From positions 1,779 to 65,778 of the forward strand of contig CAUDNR010001413.1 in assembly GCA_958430865.1 (NCBI GenBank): DNA of 64,000 nt, given 5' to 3'. The notes below the pieces were generated by a model that made no database searches, was not told the origin of the DNA, and was given only the letters and a program-made list of their open reading frames with translations. Position 1 is the first letter of the stretch, and every line of letters starts with the position of its first letter. This document shows, piece by piece, positions 12,128-23,659 of this stretch. Position numbers and translations under genes: made by a program. The stretch comes from Entrophospora sp. SA101 (taxonomy: Eukaryota; Glomeromycota; Glomeromycetes; Entrophosporales; Entrophosporaceae).

Positions 12128-13254
12128 ATGGAGCGTAAAGTTAAAGATTTGATTAGGTTTGTTATATTTTCTGAATTAAAAAGATCACCAATAAGACGCG
12201 AAGAAATGGTGAAAAAAGGTATATATGTATGTGTATGTTTTATAACATTAAATCATTTATTCATTACTCATATATGTGTATATTTTTCTTTTATTTATTT
12301 ATCATTTTAAAAGCTTTACACGAACCCTCAAGAAATTATTCAAATATATTGCTAGAAGCTCGTGGACAATTACAAGATATACTTGGTATGGATTTAGTTG
12401 AACTACCAATTAAAGAGAAAAAAGCAGTAAGAGGTGGTGCTAATTCTAAGGGTAGATATAATTAATAAATACACAAACTGGTTGAAAATAAATAAATGAT
12501 AGAATTTTAAATATCTAAAATTTGATGGTTTAGCAAATAAAGAGAAATCAACAAGTAAATCATACATGCTGGTTAATACTCTTGCAGAAAAGTATGATGA
12601 GGATTTAAGTGAAGTTATTAATTGGGATAAAAATAATCAATTGGAACATATGGGTGTTCTTTACGTTGTTCTAAGTGTGATCTATGTTAACGGTTGTGTG
12701 TTATTAGACGGTAGCTATTATTATTACCTTTACTATTATTACTTTTATTATTGATGCTTTTTTTTAAAATATCCAAAACATTTTGTTCCGTTTTCATTAT
12801 CATTTATTATTATTATATAAGATCAATTAACACACTATTTTAGACGTTTGCATCTTTATGATGATGGTCACGTTGAATCTGATGACAATGTTGATATTGA
12901 CGCATTATTACCAACTTTTATAAAACAAGGATATTTGGAAAAAAACAAAACAGGGATCAGAGATCAATCATCAACAGATAATCCTGATAGAGAGCATGTT
13001 GAATATCGATGGGGTCCAAGAGCAAAAATAGAATTTCCTGAAGATAAAATGATTGAATTTATTAAAAATGTAAATATTTTTTTTTAAAAAATAATAATTT
13101 GATAATAATAATTTGATAATTAATTAATAATTTGATAATTATATATACTTATGTTAATGTATTTATAATTTGTAATTGGTAGGTGTATGGTGATGATGTA
13201 CCTAATGATATTGAAAAAAGAATAGAAAGAGTCGCTAAAAACTGGCCAGAATAA
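12128..13254 (+). CDS. NSE3: MAGE-domain SMC5/6 complex subunit Nse3
   Basis: Five exons (12128-12218, 12314-12451, 12534-12710, 12822-13069, 13183-13254) give about 241 residues. They cover the MAGE homology domain of fungal Nse3: N-terminal helices (KVKDLIRFVIFSELKRSPIR), the central motif (SYMLVNTLAEKYDEDL, then LYVVLSVIYVNGCVLLD) and the C-terminal winged helix (VDIDALLPTFIKQGYLEK, YRWGPRAKIEFP). Nse3 pairs with Nse1 and Nse4 in the SMC5/6 complex, which acts in DNA repair and replication-fork stability; in this family it supports DNA binding and the Nse1 RING ligase. The exon 2 end (phase 1 at 12451) and exon 4 start (12822, using ATAAG) were chosen because they alone keep the MAGE frame. 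Length is typical of fungal Nse3. It is transcribed divergently from RPA12. Confidence 0.87.
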
Positions 13255-14499
13255 ATAAATATATTAAACAAAACACCACATTTCTATTCTTGACTTCTAT
13301 ATTCTTGTAACTTTCCTTCCGATACGTTTACACCATAATATTTCATTAGTATTTTGTCCTAATCTCTCAAGCAAAGGGAATGATTATTGTCCGCAACTTC
13401 AATCTATCAATTGCGTCTTATAAAGGTCCAGGCCGTTTCATCGAGGGCCAAAAATATAAATGAGTAAGTAATACTCTTTCTGAATTTAACACACATATAA
13501 GGAATTATACACAAATATATCATTACATTTTTTCAGGATAGATCATGTTCAATCATATGTCCAACACCTCCTTCTCTCGTATTATTCAATTTATCTAAAT
13601 CATGAATTCCCTTCAAAATATTTTTTTTCTGGAATACCACCATTGATATTATTATTAACGCACAACAAGGATATTTATTTTTTAGTAATGATAATGATAA
13701 TGATTTGAATATATTGCGAAATTATTAAGTCCCAATCTTGAGTTAACATAGTAAACTTGCGCTTAATTTCCCTATGATAACATGTTTCGAATTTAATAAA
13801 ATAGACTATTGTCTTAACCGAAGTGATGTGATTTTTTGGTCTACGCAATCTCACATAGCACGACATGTATGATTGTGTGATATGTAAAAGCTCGCATTGT
13901 ATGTTTAATAATTGCGAGGCTTAGTATTAGTATTAGTCGATAAAAGAATTTTTTTTTCGAAAAATCAATAAAAATAAAAATAACAACCTCTCGTAATGGA
14001 AATTGAATAATGGGTAGGGGGTAGTGTTAGCGTTAGAGCTTTAAATAATATAAGGATTAAGAAATTTCATACAAATCTTATTATTATTTTTTATACGTAT
14101 TAAGAGGCAATCTAACTTAAAAAAGGAATAAAAAAGAAATTCATACGCCATTAGTAAAAATTCATTTTTAATTACAAATTTCTAAAAAAGAAAATTAATC
14201 ATTGCAATTTGCAAATAAAGGAATGCTATTATTATCTGAAACCTTAAAGTGACACTTCAGTTACATTACTGATAGAATAGTCACGTTTCTCCAGATAAAA
14301 ACAAAGAACGAGATGGGCAAGAGTAGATGATTCTGATTCGAATTTTTTTCCGTTTTAAAGTTTTTTTAAAAAATAAATACGACTTTTAACTAAAAATTCT
14401 TTTCTTTATTTTTTATTATAACTCTATCACCGAATGTTAAATAAACGTAATAGTGAGAAAGTTGCTTACATTATATAAATACCAAAAAATATAAATATC
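13255..14499. other. Gene-free segment
   Basis: No supportable gene. A 63-codon minus-strand frame at 13675-13866 shows no family features. A TATA-like 'attatataaata' at about 14470, 30 bp before the lectin start, may be core promoter for that gene. Confidence 0.45.
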
Positions 14500-15225
14500 A
14501 TGACGATAATTGTAAAAAGTATATCAGAAATGAAGGGAAGAGTCTCCGGAGGGAAGCACTTTGATGATTTTAAAGATATTATTGCTAATCAAACATATGG
14601 TGGTGCTAACAATATAAAAAAAATCGATATTAAAGCGATAACAGACATTAGTATAAGTATATTTTTTATAGACTCTATCCGATTTGTCTATAATGTAGTG
14701 ACAAAAAACGGAACATCATATGAACATCAAGGTAATAAGTTGGGCACAGGCCCAGGTACTGACCAACCACCATTTGATATTGCTACTCATGGGGAGTTAA
14801 TAGAGATAAGAGGCAGAATTGGCAAATCCACAGATGGATATGTAAGAACCTTGAGATTCATAACATCACAAACAACACTTAATTGCGGTACAGATAGTCC
14901 AGATTATGAAGAATTTGTTTTTCCTCCAAATGTTGTTATCTTTGGCAATAGCGAGAATTATATTAACTCTATTGGAGTATATGAGATTATAGGAATCGAG
15001 AATGTAACAGAATCTAACTCAATAGCTCCCTCTACAACAGCAGTAATTCCTTATGCTGCAACAGAGACGATATTTGTTGATAATAATAATAATAATCTTC
15101 CGATAATTATCGGTCTCGGTGCTCCCTTAGCAGTATCATGTATACTATTACTAGTGCTAGTGACTTTGTATTATAAATATGGGAATAGAAAAAGTCCACT
15201 TAGAATAGCAGGTGGTAATAGCTAA
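14500..15225 (+). CDS. Jacalin-like lectin domain protein with C-terminal transmembrane anchor
   Basis: A 241-residue intronless frame. Residues about 10-165 fit a jacalin-like beta-prism: a GGKHFDDF start, three repeating beta-hairpin signatures (SIRFVYNVVTKNGTSYEHQG; GELIEIRGRIG...YVRTLRFITSQ; FGNSENYINSIGVYEI) and a final Gly-containing turn. A Thr/Ser/Ala linker follows, then one strong hydrophobic span (LPIIIGLGAPLAVSC to LLLVLVTLYY, residues ~203-225) and a short basic tail (KYGNRKSP). No N-terminal signal peptide is visible, so it may be tail-anchored or lack an upstream exon. Jacalin-like domains bind mannose or galactose; the ligand here is unknown. Its 3' 60% is duplicated 980 bp downstream. 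Confidence 0.7.
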   Translation: MTIIVKSISEMKGRVSGGKHFDDFKDIIANQTYGGANNIKKIDIKAITDISISIFFIDSIRFVYNVVTKNGTSYEHQGNKLGTGPGTDQPPFDIATHGELIEIRGRIGKSTDGYVRTLRFITSQTTLNCGTDSPDYEEFVFPPNVVIFGNSENYINSIGVYEIIGIENVTESNSIAPSTTAVIPYAATETIFVDNNNNNLPIIIGLGAPLAVSCILLLVLVTLYYKYGNRKSPLRIAGGNS

Positions 15226-15376
15226 TGAAATTACAGTAAGTATATTATTAAGGAAAATATAGATAGTTGAATAAATATATCTTTATATTTACTGTATATT
15301 AAATTACTCAAGTCACACACTATCTTTAATATATGTACTTGTTCTATTAAATAACTTATTAAATCACGTCATTATA
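14789..15376 (+). repeat. Segment D, first copy of a 588-bp direct duplication
   Basis: It covers codon ~97 of the lectin gene through 150 bp past its stop. It is repeated at 15769-16356 with a constant offset of 980 and no difference that I could find, indicating a recent event. Between the copies lies element E. Confidence 0.95.
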
Positions 15377-15770
15377 GTAAGAATAACCATTAGAGGATGG
15401 AACCGGTTAAAATAGGTTAAAATGTAGATCACTCTTAATTCGCAATCTGTGATAAATGGAAAGAATCGACATACATTTTTAGACGATATTAATATGTAAA
15501 CAACTGAAACAAATCGAATAAATGGACTTTATAGCATTGCAAAAGGCCATATTTATTTTTTTACAGTTGTCTGGTACCATAACATATTCGTCCAGGTGCA
15601 AGAAAGAAGGAACCAAAGTAAATTCGTAAACTAACTAATTGACAAGCATCGAATTATTTACAATTTACTGACAAGAGTAACCTAAAAGTTAAAATGATAC
15701 CTCGCAGTATCACCATTTAACAAAAATCAGGAAACTATAAAAAGTTATTATTTCAAAATATTATTATAAT
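15370..15770 (+). repeat. Segment E, 401-bp insertion, inverted copy of 20450-20850
   Basis: This segment pairs base for base with 20450-20850 on the opposite strand (coordinates sum to 36220) without net indel. It fills exactly the space between the two D copies. The left junction shares CATTATA with both D and the source flank; the right junction shares AT. It has no terminal inverted repeats or coding frame, so it does not look like a transposon. Confidence 0.93.
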
Positions 15771-16356
15771 GGGGAGTTAATAGAGATAAGAGGCAGAATT
15801 GGCAAATCCACAGATGGATATGTAAGAACCTTGAGATTCATAACATCACAAACAACACTTAATTGCGGTACAGATAGTCCAGATTATGAAGAATTTGTTT
15901 TTCCTCCAAATGTTGTTATCTTTGGCAATAGCGAGAATTATATTAACTCTATTGGAGTATATGAGATTATAGGAATCGAGAATGTAACAGAATCTAACTC
16001 AATAGCTCCCTCTACAACAGCAGTAATTCCTTATGCTGCAACAGAGACGATATTTGTTGATAATAATAATAATAATCTTCCGATAATTATCGGTCTCGGT
16101 GCTCCCTTAGCAGTATCATGTATACTATTACTAGTGCTAGTGACTTTGTATTATAAATATGGGAATAGAAAAAGTCCACTTAGAATAGCAGGTGGTAATA
16201 GCTAATGAAATTACAGTAAGTATATTATTAAGGAAAATATAGATAGTTGAATAAATATATCTTTATATTTACTGTATATTAAATTACTCAAGTCACACAC
16301 TATCTTTAATATATGTACTTGTTCTATTAAATAACTTATTAAATCACGTCATTATA
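15769..16356 (+). repeat. Segment D', second copy of the 588-bp duplication
   Basis: Direct copy of 14789-15376. After 16356 the sequence diverges (ATTATATTAAT versus ATTATAGTAAG in the first copy). The first copy turns into E at that point, so the right flank here is probably the ancestral one. Confidence 0.95.
15771..16205 (+). pseudogene. 5'-truncated copy of the jacalin-like lectin gene
   Basis: It encodes the last ~145 residues of the lectin, including the membrane segment, identical to the intact copy. The upstream codons come from segment E and offer no in-frame ATG close by. It lacks the first beta-hairpins, so a functional lectin is unlikely even if transcribed. Confidence 0.85.
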
Positions 16357-16623
16357 TTAATACATACATAACCCAGTAGTCATACAAACTTCCATTGATT
16401 TGAAGAAAGCTTTTCTATTTCTATTAATATAAACAACAACAATATTTTATTGCAAATTTATATTTTTATGATATTTTAATTCGCTTCACCATAATGGGTA
16501 ACACTTTTAATTTCCCATGGAGGACAATGGTCCATAACCTTGTCACCTAAATAGTCGTGGGAAAGCTTCAGTAATTGAGTCTCTCTAAATAGTTCCTTTT
16601 TTTTTGTGTGTCTGCGTGTAGAC

Positions 16624-16703
<80 letters not shown>

Positions 16704-17689
16704 TAGATGCTTCTCAATTATATGCAATCGCAAGTTGTAGAGTTTTTTAAAAAGTCATTTCCAAAAATAATAAAATTAGCTGACAATGGACACTATCCAA
16801 TATGTTCAAAGTGTATTTTGGTTGGGTATGTGTAGTTATTATTTTGAGTTGGTGATTGAGATGATAGAGTTGAATTTGCTCAAGTGAATAGCTGTTTGTG
16901 ATGTTTGTCATATGTTTAATATCATTATTATATGTGGATTATTGTAACATATGAGGTGGCGAATTTGGACATACAGGTGCAGGATAATGGTTTGTGTATA
17001 TACAATACCAATCTTGATCATATTTAATAAAAAGGTTCTTCTTATAAGCATGCAATACTACAATTGCAATCCTTGTAATCACATTGAACATGTTGTGAGG
17101 CTTTGGACAAGCAAAATTCAACAATGCGATTAATAAATCCCAAACGGTGCTCTCCTCGAAAGTTAATGCACCATCATATCATTGGGGATCAATTTAAATT
17201 GGCCTTATGCGCACAGAGAAGATGAGAATAACTGTGATGCTTGAATATTTAATCCTTGAATGTCGAATGTAGCTTATAGATTTATCTTTTGGTTGTCTAA
17301 TAGCTGCTTTCAATTAGAATAGCCAGGTTGCTTTTGACATTTGCAATTAATTAGTTTATTTAATTTAAAATAATAGTTTTAATGAATATTAAAAGGAAAT
17401 TGGTTATTGACGAAATACTTTGCAAAGTATTGCTATTTGAAGTTTGAAATTAAACCAATATTTTATATAGTAAATCTTTTGTATTAAAAAAATCGTTACA
17501 AATGTAAAAATTAATGAATTATTATAGTTAAATCAATTAGTAAATTTAATTTCGTTTGTATATATTATGGGTCAAATTTTGTTCTTTTTTCTAATGTTAT
17601 AGCAAACTTTAGGGCCAAGTTATATATTTAAACTTAATTTTGGTTTGGGTTAAATCATATAACAAACAGGAATTTTTGTTACTGATAAA
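16357..17689. other. Gene-free segment with microsatellite
   Basis: No gene is supportable. Overlapping 60-codon frames on both strands at 16939-17133 have no family resemblance. The (TG)n tract is listed separately. Confidence 0.5.
16625..16702 (+). repeat. (TG)39 microsatellite
   Basis: An uninterrupted run of about 78 bp of TG dinucleotides. On the minus strand it makes an artificial Thr-His repeat frame (16476-16733), which I do not accept as a gene. Confidence 0.98.
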
Positions 17690-17812
17690 ATTAAATCGAT
17701 GATTGTTCCTTGCTATGATATAACCAAATTCCCAGATAACGAGAATTATGCAATTGTTTCAAATTATTTATCAGATGGAAATAAGGCTTATTTACGAAAA
17801 AATCACTTCTAG
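17690..17812 (+). pseudogene. Relic of a protein kinase exon
   Basis: Translates in part as IVPCYDITKFPDNENYAIVSNYL then KAYLRKNHF. This aligns with the start of the second kinase exon at 19309 (IVKCYGITKFPDNGNYAIVLNYL, LRDYLQKNHL). The surrounding sequence does not continue the kinase. It is an isolated, decayed fragment of the kinase family found twice more in this window. Confidence 0.7.
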
Positions 17813-18628
17813 TATCGCAAAACCACTTTTATCTAAAACACTCTTCAAACTAAAAGAAAAGGCGGGAGTAAAGTAACAAAAGATATCTTAACAAAAAAGA
17901 TAGACTGGTTTAACAATAACTAGATTCTTTTGATTCTTTTTGTTAAATTAGTATAAATGCTTAGAAAATAGAAATGAACGAATATTGCAACTTGTCCATA
18001 AAAGTAACATTCAAAGTAGGATTGTGCATAATGATGTATGACGAAACCTTTGACTTTAGTCATTGACATAACTAAAGTATTGACTAAAGGTAGTTTCTCA
18101 CCGGGGCCATTTGACGATTTGACTAAAGTAAAAGCCCTTAACATAAGTAAAACCACTTGACTTAATTGAAAACATTTGGCGTAAGTAAAACTTGATATAA
18201 GCAGCAATAATGTCAAATTATGTAAAAATGTGTGTCTCAGGGATGAATAAAGAAAGAATTATTATATCATTGTATATATATTGCAATGATGCAAGAGGAA
18301 CAATCATGGGAAATTTACAAATGTTATAATTCGAGTTAGAAATTTACTTATTTAAACTACTTGTTTTTTTCTTTCAAAGTAAAAATGCATCTTCTTTTTA
18401 CAATTCAACTATTCTTTTATTATTACATTTCATAAAATAAATTGTCTTTACATACATATGAGTTAATGTTAAATTGATGTTTTTTCGAATTTTTGACCTT
18501 TGAAGTTAACTACACATAATAATAATATTAATAATGTGGCTTGCACGAAAAAAATGTTACACGCAATTCAAATAATGTAACCGTAATTCTCAAAAAAAAA
18601 AAAAAATCATATTTTATAGTTTTACATA
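17813..18628. other. Gene-free segment upstream of kinase pseudogene
   Basis: No gene. Around 18045-18200 the words GACTAAAG, AAGTAAAAC and ACTTGAC recur irregularly, suggesting a decayed short tandem repeat. An A17 run ends at about 18606, close to the ATG at 18629. Confidence 0.4.
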
Positions 18629-20256
18629 ATGTCACTTCTTAACTGGTTATCATCGTTATCACCAGAAAGAAAGGAATTTGTTTTTAAAATTTATAATGAA
18701 ATGCTTGGTTATGCTAATGCTAATTGTGATAGAGAAAGTATAAAAGATTATTTTTTTTCATTAGTCAAAAAAAACAAGGAGCTTTCTGAAAATGAAAAAG
18801 AATTTTGTAAGGAAAGGTTTATTTATGACCTTGAATTAGATAATGCAACATATAAACAAGGCAAACCAAAAGAATGTAACAAGTGTAAACTAACAAGATA
18901 CTCTGATAGATTCTGTGAAGGTTGTATTAATTTACAATTACAGAATCTTTTTTACTACTTGGACATCTGGAAATAAAATAATTGATGATTTTATTCAACA
19001 ATGTCAAATGAAATCATCTCTGCCAGGCTATATTTTAGAATGGATACCTTTTGAGCAATTTGAGGATATAACAAAGTTGACAGAAGGTGGATTTAGTTCG
19101 ATTTTTACTGCTACATGGACAAGAGGAACTATTAATGATTATGATGAAAATAAAAAGGAATTTAGTTATTTAGAAGAGCAACTAGTAGTATTAAAAAGTT
19201 TAAATGATTCAAATAATCCAGGAAAAGCCTTTTTTGATGAGGTTTGTAGTTGTCATTTAAAACAATACTGTATTATACAATACTAATTGATTTTATATTC
19301 AATTTCAGGCAATGAATTATTGTAAAATTAAATCAGGGTTGATTGTTAAGTGCTATGGTATAACTAAATTCCCAGATAATGGAAATTATGCAATTGTTTT
19401 AAATTATTTGGATGGAAATTTAAGGGATTATTTACAAAAAAATCATTTAAATTTAACATTAAAAGACAGAAATACAATCTTTAGATATTTATGCAGTGCA
19501 TTAAATGTTATGCATCAGAAAGATTTAATTCATTGTGATTTACATAGTGGTAATATACTTGTGGAAGGAGTTAATTGTTATATATATTACAGACTTGGGG
19601 TTATGTGGACCAGTTGATGAAAAGTCATCAAACAAAGTCTATGGAATTGTATCATATGTTGCACCCGAGTTACTTAGAGGCAATAACACAAAAAACACAA
19701 AAGAGACGGATATCTATAGTGTTGGGATGTTATTGTGGGAAATATTTGCAGGTCATCCACCATTTGATGATAGAGCTCACAATCATCGTTTGATTTTTGA
19801 TATATGTGCAGAAGGTTTACGACCACCAATACCACCTGGAATGCCTGAAGATTATGTGCAGATGATGCAGAGGTGTTGGGACGTGGATCCATCAAAAAGA
19901 CCAACTTCTGAGGAGCTTTTGTATTTTGCAATAAATAAACATAACGGAATTATTAAGGATGAAATTCTTGAAAATAAAAGTTTAACAAATAAGAATTTAA
20001 AAAATAATAGTTTAATAAAAAGGTTATTCAAATCTTCTAAAATCAAAAACATGAAATTGATTTTAATAATGATGGTAACAGCAGCAGCAGCAGTGGTGGT
20101 TGTGGTGGTGATTTTCAACAAGTACACAAATCACATCCAGGTGCATATCATACAAGTAGGATATTAGATGAAGAGACTGCTAAATCTAAAAGCTTTAAAA
20201 GTTATACAACTAATGATAGTTCATTAAATGATCTTGATTTTAATTCTTTTCTCTAG
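18629..20256 (+). pseudogene. TKL-like protein kinase gene with three frame breaks
   Basis: Typical of the kinase family expanded in Rhizophagus and relatives. An N-terminal leader has paired cysteines (CNKCKLTRYSDRFCEGC). Then come EWIPFEQFEDITKLTEGGFS (glycine-rich loop), LVVLKSL (ATP lysine), HCDLHSGN (catalytic loop), DLGLCGPV in place of DFG, APELLRG and CWDVDPSKRPT. One intron (19242-19308) is placed as in related genes. The frame breaks at a T6 run (18948-18953), where the family has one base fewer; at a TA run (about 19578-19588), 4 bp too long just before the DLG motif; and near 20030-20070, after which another frame restores the family tail (HKSHPGAYHTSRILDEETAK) and ends at 20256. 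Two breaks are in slippage-prone runs, so sequencing error is possible for one, but three make a pseudogene more likely. Confidence 0.8.
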
Positions 20257-20449
20257 AATGTCAACAATAATCAATTTGAAATTACTAACAATATTAAATA
20301 TTACTAACAAGATTAATTAATTAATAATAAACATTAGATTATAGTAATAATAGTAAAAGAAAAGATGCGATGAATGACTAATTTAATCTCCACTATAAAT
20401 TTATTTTTATCTTATTTTATTTTATCCATTATTTTGTTCTTCAAAGCTA

Positions 20450-20850
20450 ATTATAATAATATTTTGAAATAATAACTTTTTATAGTTTCCTGATTTTTGT
20501 TAAATGGTGATACTGCGAGGTATCATTTTAACTTTTAGGTTACTCTTGTCAGTAAATTGTAAATAATTCGATGCTTGTCAATTAGTTAGTTTACGAATTT
20601 ACTTTGGTTCCTTCTTTCTTGCACCTGGACGAATATGTTATGGTACCAGACAACTGTAAAAAAATAAATATGGCCTTTTGCAATGCTATAAAGTCCATTT
20701 ATTCGATTTGTTTCAGTTGTTTACATATTAATATCGTCTAAAAATGTATGTCGATTCTTTCCATTTATCACAGATTGCGAATTAAGAGTGATCTACATTT
20801 TAACCTATTTTAACCGGTTCCATCCTCTAATGGTTATTCTTACTATAATG
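20450..20850 (-). repeat. Source-like copy of segment E
   Basis: Exact inverted counterpart of 15370-15770. It lies 190 bp downstream of the kinase pseudogene and has continuous unrelated flanks on both sides. It is therefore probably the template rather than the insert. Confidence 0.92.
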
Positions 20851-22276
20851 TGTGTGTTTGTCAGAGGAAAAATAATTATGGCAATAATTGCAGGCAGGTT
20901 TTCAATATTCTTTATATGAATAAACATAGCATAACTATGTATTAATACGCAATTTGAGAGATACTACTAAAGTTAATTATGGCATTGTTAAGAAGGCAAT
21001 CAATTATGTCGAACAACTATAATAATAACTCTTACCAATCCCGTTCTTTGTTTGATTTGGACTATTTTATCGCTGGCGTAGCTGAAGTTAAAGAGTATTC
21101 ACTTTAAGGTTTCGTATGATAACAATAATTCTTTATTTGAATTGAAATTTAAAATGAAATGATTAATTTGTCAATTGAAAAAAATTTTTTTTTTATCCCT
21201 CTCTGAAGTATCACTTCCTAATGTGAAAATAACCTTTGAGATTTGGTTTATAAATGAAAACCAGTTGATTCTCTGCGGTGGTAAAGCTAATTCAGTCCGT
21301 GCTAAAAAAAATTCTGAATGCATTAAAAAACACTATATTTATGTGTCTGTAAAAAATAAAAATTATAGATATTTAAAACTGTCATTAAAACAAAATATAT
21401 TTTAACCGTGTACAAGTCTCTTCATATAAATTTGTTAATTATCATCTAAAATTGAATTGTATTTTAAAAAAACTTCATTCCATTTGAGATAAATTGGGTA
21501 AATTTCATATTTAACCAGTATTCATCTAATATAACTCACAAACTTACATCAAATGTGGATCCACAATATATTGCTCATTTATCTAATAATGCATTATTCT
21601 TGAATGATATTATATTGACGTATATCTCTTCGTGTTATATCTCCAAAACAAATAAAGTTTGGAACAAACACTTGACATGCGCGAAAAAGAGGATCCAAGG
21701 TCTTTTGACCAAATTTGTTTTTTTGCATAATACTATCCTATAACATGTAGATTATAACTGGTGAATATTTGCTTATTAAAATGAGAAATCGTGCCCCGGC
21801 GGGTGATGAGAACCTAAAAATTTTATTTGTATTGCCTAAAATCTTGTTATAAAAAAAATGTTTATTTTGGAGAACAAAAGGACAGATTTATTGTGCCAGC
21901 AATTGATCAAACTGATGACCAACTAATTAATAGTTTATATAACAAATATATATACAAGTGTAAATATTATCGAAAGATATTACATTTAGAATCAAAGGGA
22001 CTCCTCCAGCTAGCTCTTTTTACAAGGCTTTAATTTACATTTAACAGAGACCATCTCTTGTCACTAATCATCTTTAACATCAAATTAATACTAACCACAA
22101 ATAATGTCAAATGTCAGTCAATTGTTCTTTACCATCCAACTGATATTTGCTGTCTACAATAGCAATAGTATCAAACATCATTACATGAAATAATAAATGT
22201 ATTGTATTTATTGTATAATTAAAATATACAGTAGATATAATAATAAATAAAATATATACTCATGAAATATTTTTAA
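20851..22276. other. Gene-free segment ending in dispersed repeat R1
   Basis: Small frames at 21175-21405, 21555-21743 and 21827-22033 lack family features and mostly lack good start contexts; I do not call them genes. R1 copy 2 occupies about 21975-22200, directly downstream of the minus-strand F-box gene. Confidence 0.5.
21975..22200 (+). repeat. Dispersed repeat R1, copy 2
   Basis: Shares the R1 block order with 3280-3510 and 23806-23985: GGACTC, CATTTAACAGAGACCATC, TTAACATCAAATTAATACTAACCAC, ACCATCCAACTGATATTTGC, AATAGCAATAGTATC. It lies 75 bp past the F-box stop codon. Copy 3, in the same orientation, lies just beyond the start of that gene. Confidence 0.6.
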
Positions 22277-23659
22277 TTAATTTAAAAATCCTAAATCTTG
22301 ATACTTTTTTAATATTCCTACTAATGCATCATCATCTACAAAATAACGATTATAATAATTATGAAATCTCATTGTTAAAGGTTTGGGTCCTCTCCAATTC
22401 TTCATTAGAATAGCTAATGAATAATCATTAATGTTAGAAACCTCACAAGTGCAAGTTATTGATCCTAATTTTTTTGGTAGTGTTTGATTTAATACTGTTA
22501 ATATTTTATCACCGTCAAATTTATCAAAATCGGAATTAGCATTATCAAATGTAATACTTTTCAACTTTGTACAATTATTAAATACTTCCATTAATTCCTG
22601 GTCTAATTCGTTATAATAAATTATTGATAAATTTTCTAAATTTTTACAAGATTGTGCAATTGATTGAAATAGCTTCCTCACAATATTACTATCTGCAGTG
22701 TCATAATATTTATCATTACTAACATCCAGATTTTCAAGATTTCTTCCATTGATATTAATAAAATCAGAAAAGTCTGATAAGAATGGTTGATATATAATAT
22801 ACACCCTCACAGATTCAATATTTGGAAGTGGAGTATTTTTCAAATTTATCATTTTGTTATTAATGTATGATGATGTTAATGCTAAAGTTTTTAAATTTTT
22901 GAATGTTGGTATTAATAAATTGTCCAAATTATTTCCTCCACCACTAGTTTCATAAGAAGTTATTGATTGTGAATGTGTTAAAATTGCTTTTTTTAATTCA
23001 TCTGGTAAAATTTGATCCTTTGCTGATTCAATAACTAAATGTTTAATTCGCTTTTGTGCTTTGATTAGCTGTGCCAATTTACATGTATTTTTATCATAAT
23101 ATATTTTTAATGATTGTATATTTTTACAAACTTTCATTAATTTATCAAAAAATTCACTACTATCAGAACTACTAATACAATCTAATTCATAAAGGTTCTG
23201 AAAGACATCATCAAATCTATGATGATTAATCAACAAACTACAATCTATACAATTAATAATACTAAGCTTTCTAATACCTGTTGAATGTTCTAAAATAAAT
23301 TTTACTAATTTACTTTGTAAAATTTTAAATGCATCAAGTTTTATTAGGCACTGAAAATCATAATAATTATAATTGAAAAGTATAGTAGTAAATCTGGCAT
23401 AATTACATAATGGTGGTTTCTCCAATAGTTTAAAAGTTAATTTAATGCAATTTCTAGTCAAGAAATCCTTATCTTCTTTCAATAAACAATTTATTAATAT
23501 TTTGATGCTGTCTTTACAAATGAATGGATCTTTCCATAAAGTTGGAATATAAATATTGAACCATTTTTTGTTGACAAGAATACAAGAACATAATGTTTTA
23601 TTATCATCTTCAATATATTTGAATATTTTAGTTAAAAGTTCAGGTGGCAAATTAAACAT
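22277..23659 (-). CDS. F-box/LRR-like protein
   Basis: A 460-residue intronless frame. An F-box opens the protein (LPPELLTKIFKYIED...LCSCILVNKKWFNIYIPTLW, residues 4-42). It is followed by irregular leucine-rich repeats: LYELDCISSSD, LKTLALTSS, NLENLDVSNDKYYD, NLENLSIIYYNELDQELM, KLKSITFDN. In this family the F-box binds Skp1 in an SCF ubiquitin ligase, and the repeats present the target surface; the substrate is not predictable. A second, diverged member of the same design is at 30740-32266. The family is large in Glomeromycotina. The gene is bracketed by direct copies of repeat R1, and there is no sign of frame decay. Confidence 0.85.
   Translation of the reverse strand: MFNLPPELLTKIFKYIEDDNKTLCSCILVNKKWFNIYIPTLWKDPFICKDSIKILINCLLKEDKDFLTRNCIKLTFKLLEKPPLCNYARFTTILFNYNYYDFQCLIKLDAFKILQSKLVKFILEHSTGIRKLSIINCIDCSLLINHHRFDDVFQNLYELDCISSSDSSEFFDKLMKVCKNIQSLKIYYDKNTCKLAQLIKAQKRIKHLVIESAKDQILPDELKKAILTHSQSITSYETSGGGNNLDNLLIPTFKNLKTLALTSSYINNKMINLKNTPLPNIESVRVYIIYQPFLSDFSDFININGRNLENLDVSNDKYYDTADSNIVRKLFQSIAQSCKNLENLSIIYYNELDQELMEVFNNCTKLKSITFDNANSDFDKFDGDKILTVLNQTLPKKLGSITCTCEVSNINDYSLAILMKNWRGPKPLTMRFHNYYNRYFVDDDALVGILKKYQDLGFLN

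Noticed and set aside
15370..15770. Segment E as a transposon insertion
   Set aside because: It has no terminal inverted repeats and no target duplication of usual size; it sits precisely at a duplication junction with microhomology.
16476..16733. 85-codon minus-strand frame with a long Thr-His run
   Set aside because: The frame is held open by the (TG)n microsatellite and has no other features.
16939..17133. Two 60-codon frames overlapping on opposite strands
   Set aside because: Mirror frames of one another; no sign of codon selection.
21175..22033. Three short plus-strand frames that might be exons
   Set aside because: No consistent splice sites join them and none resembles a known family; the last overlaps repeat R1.
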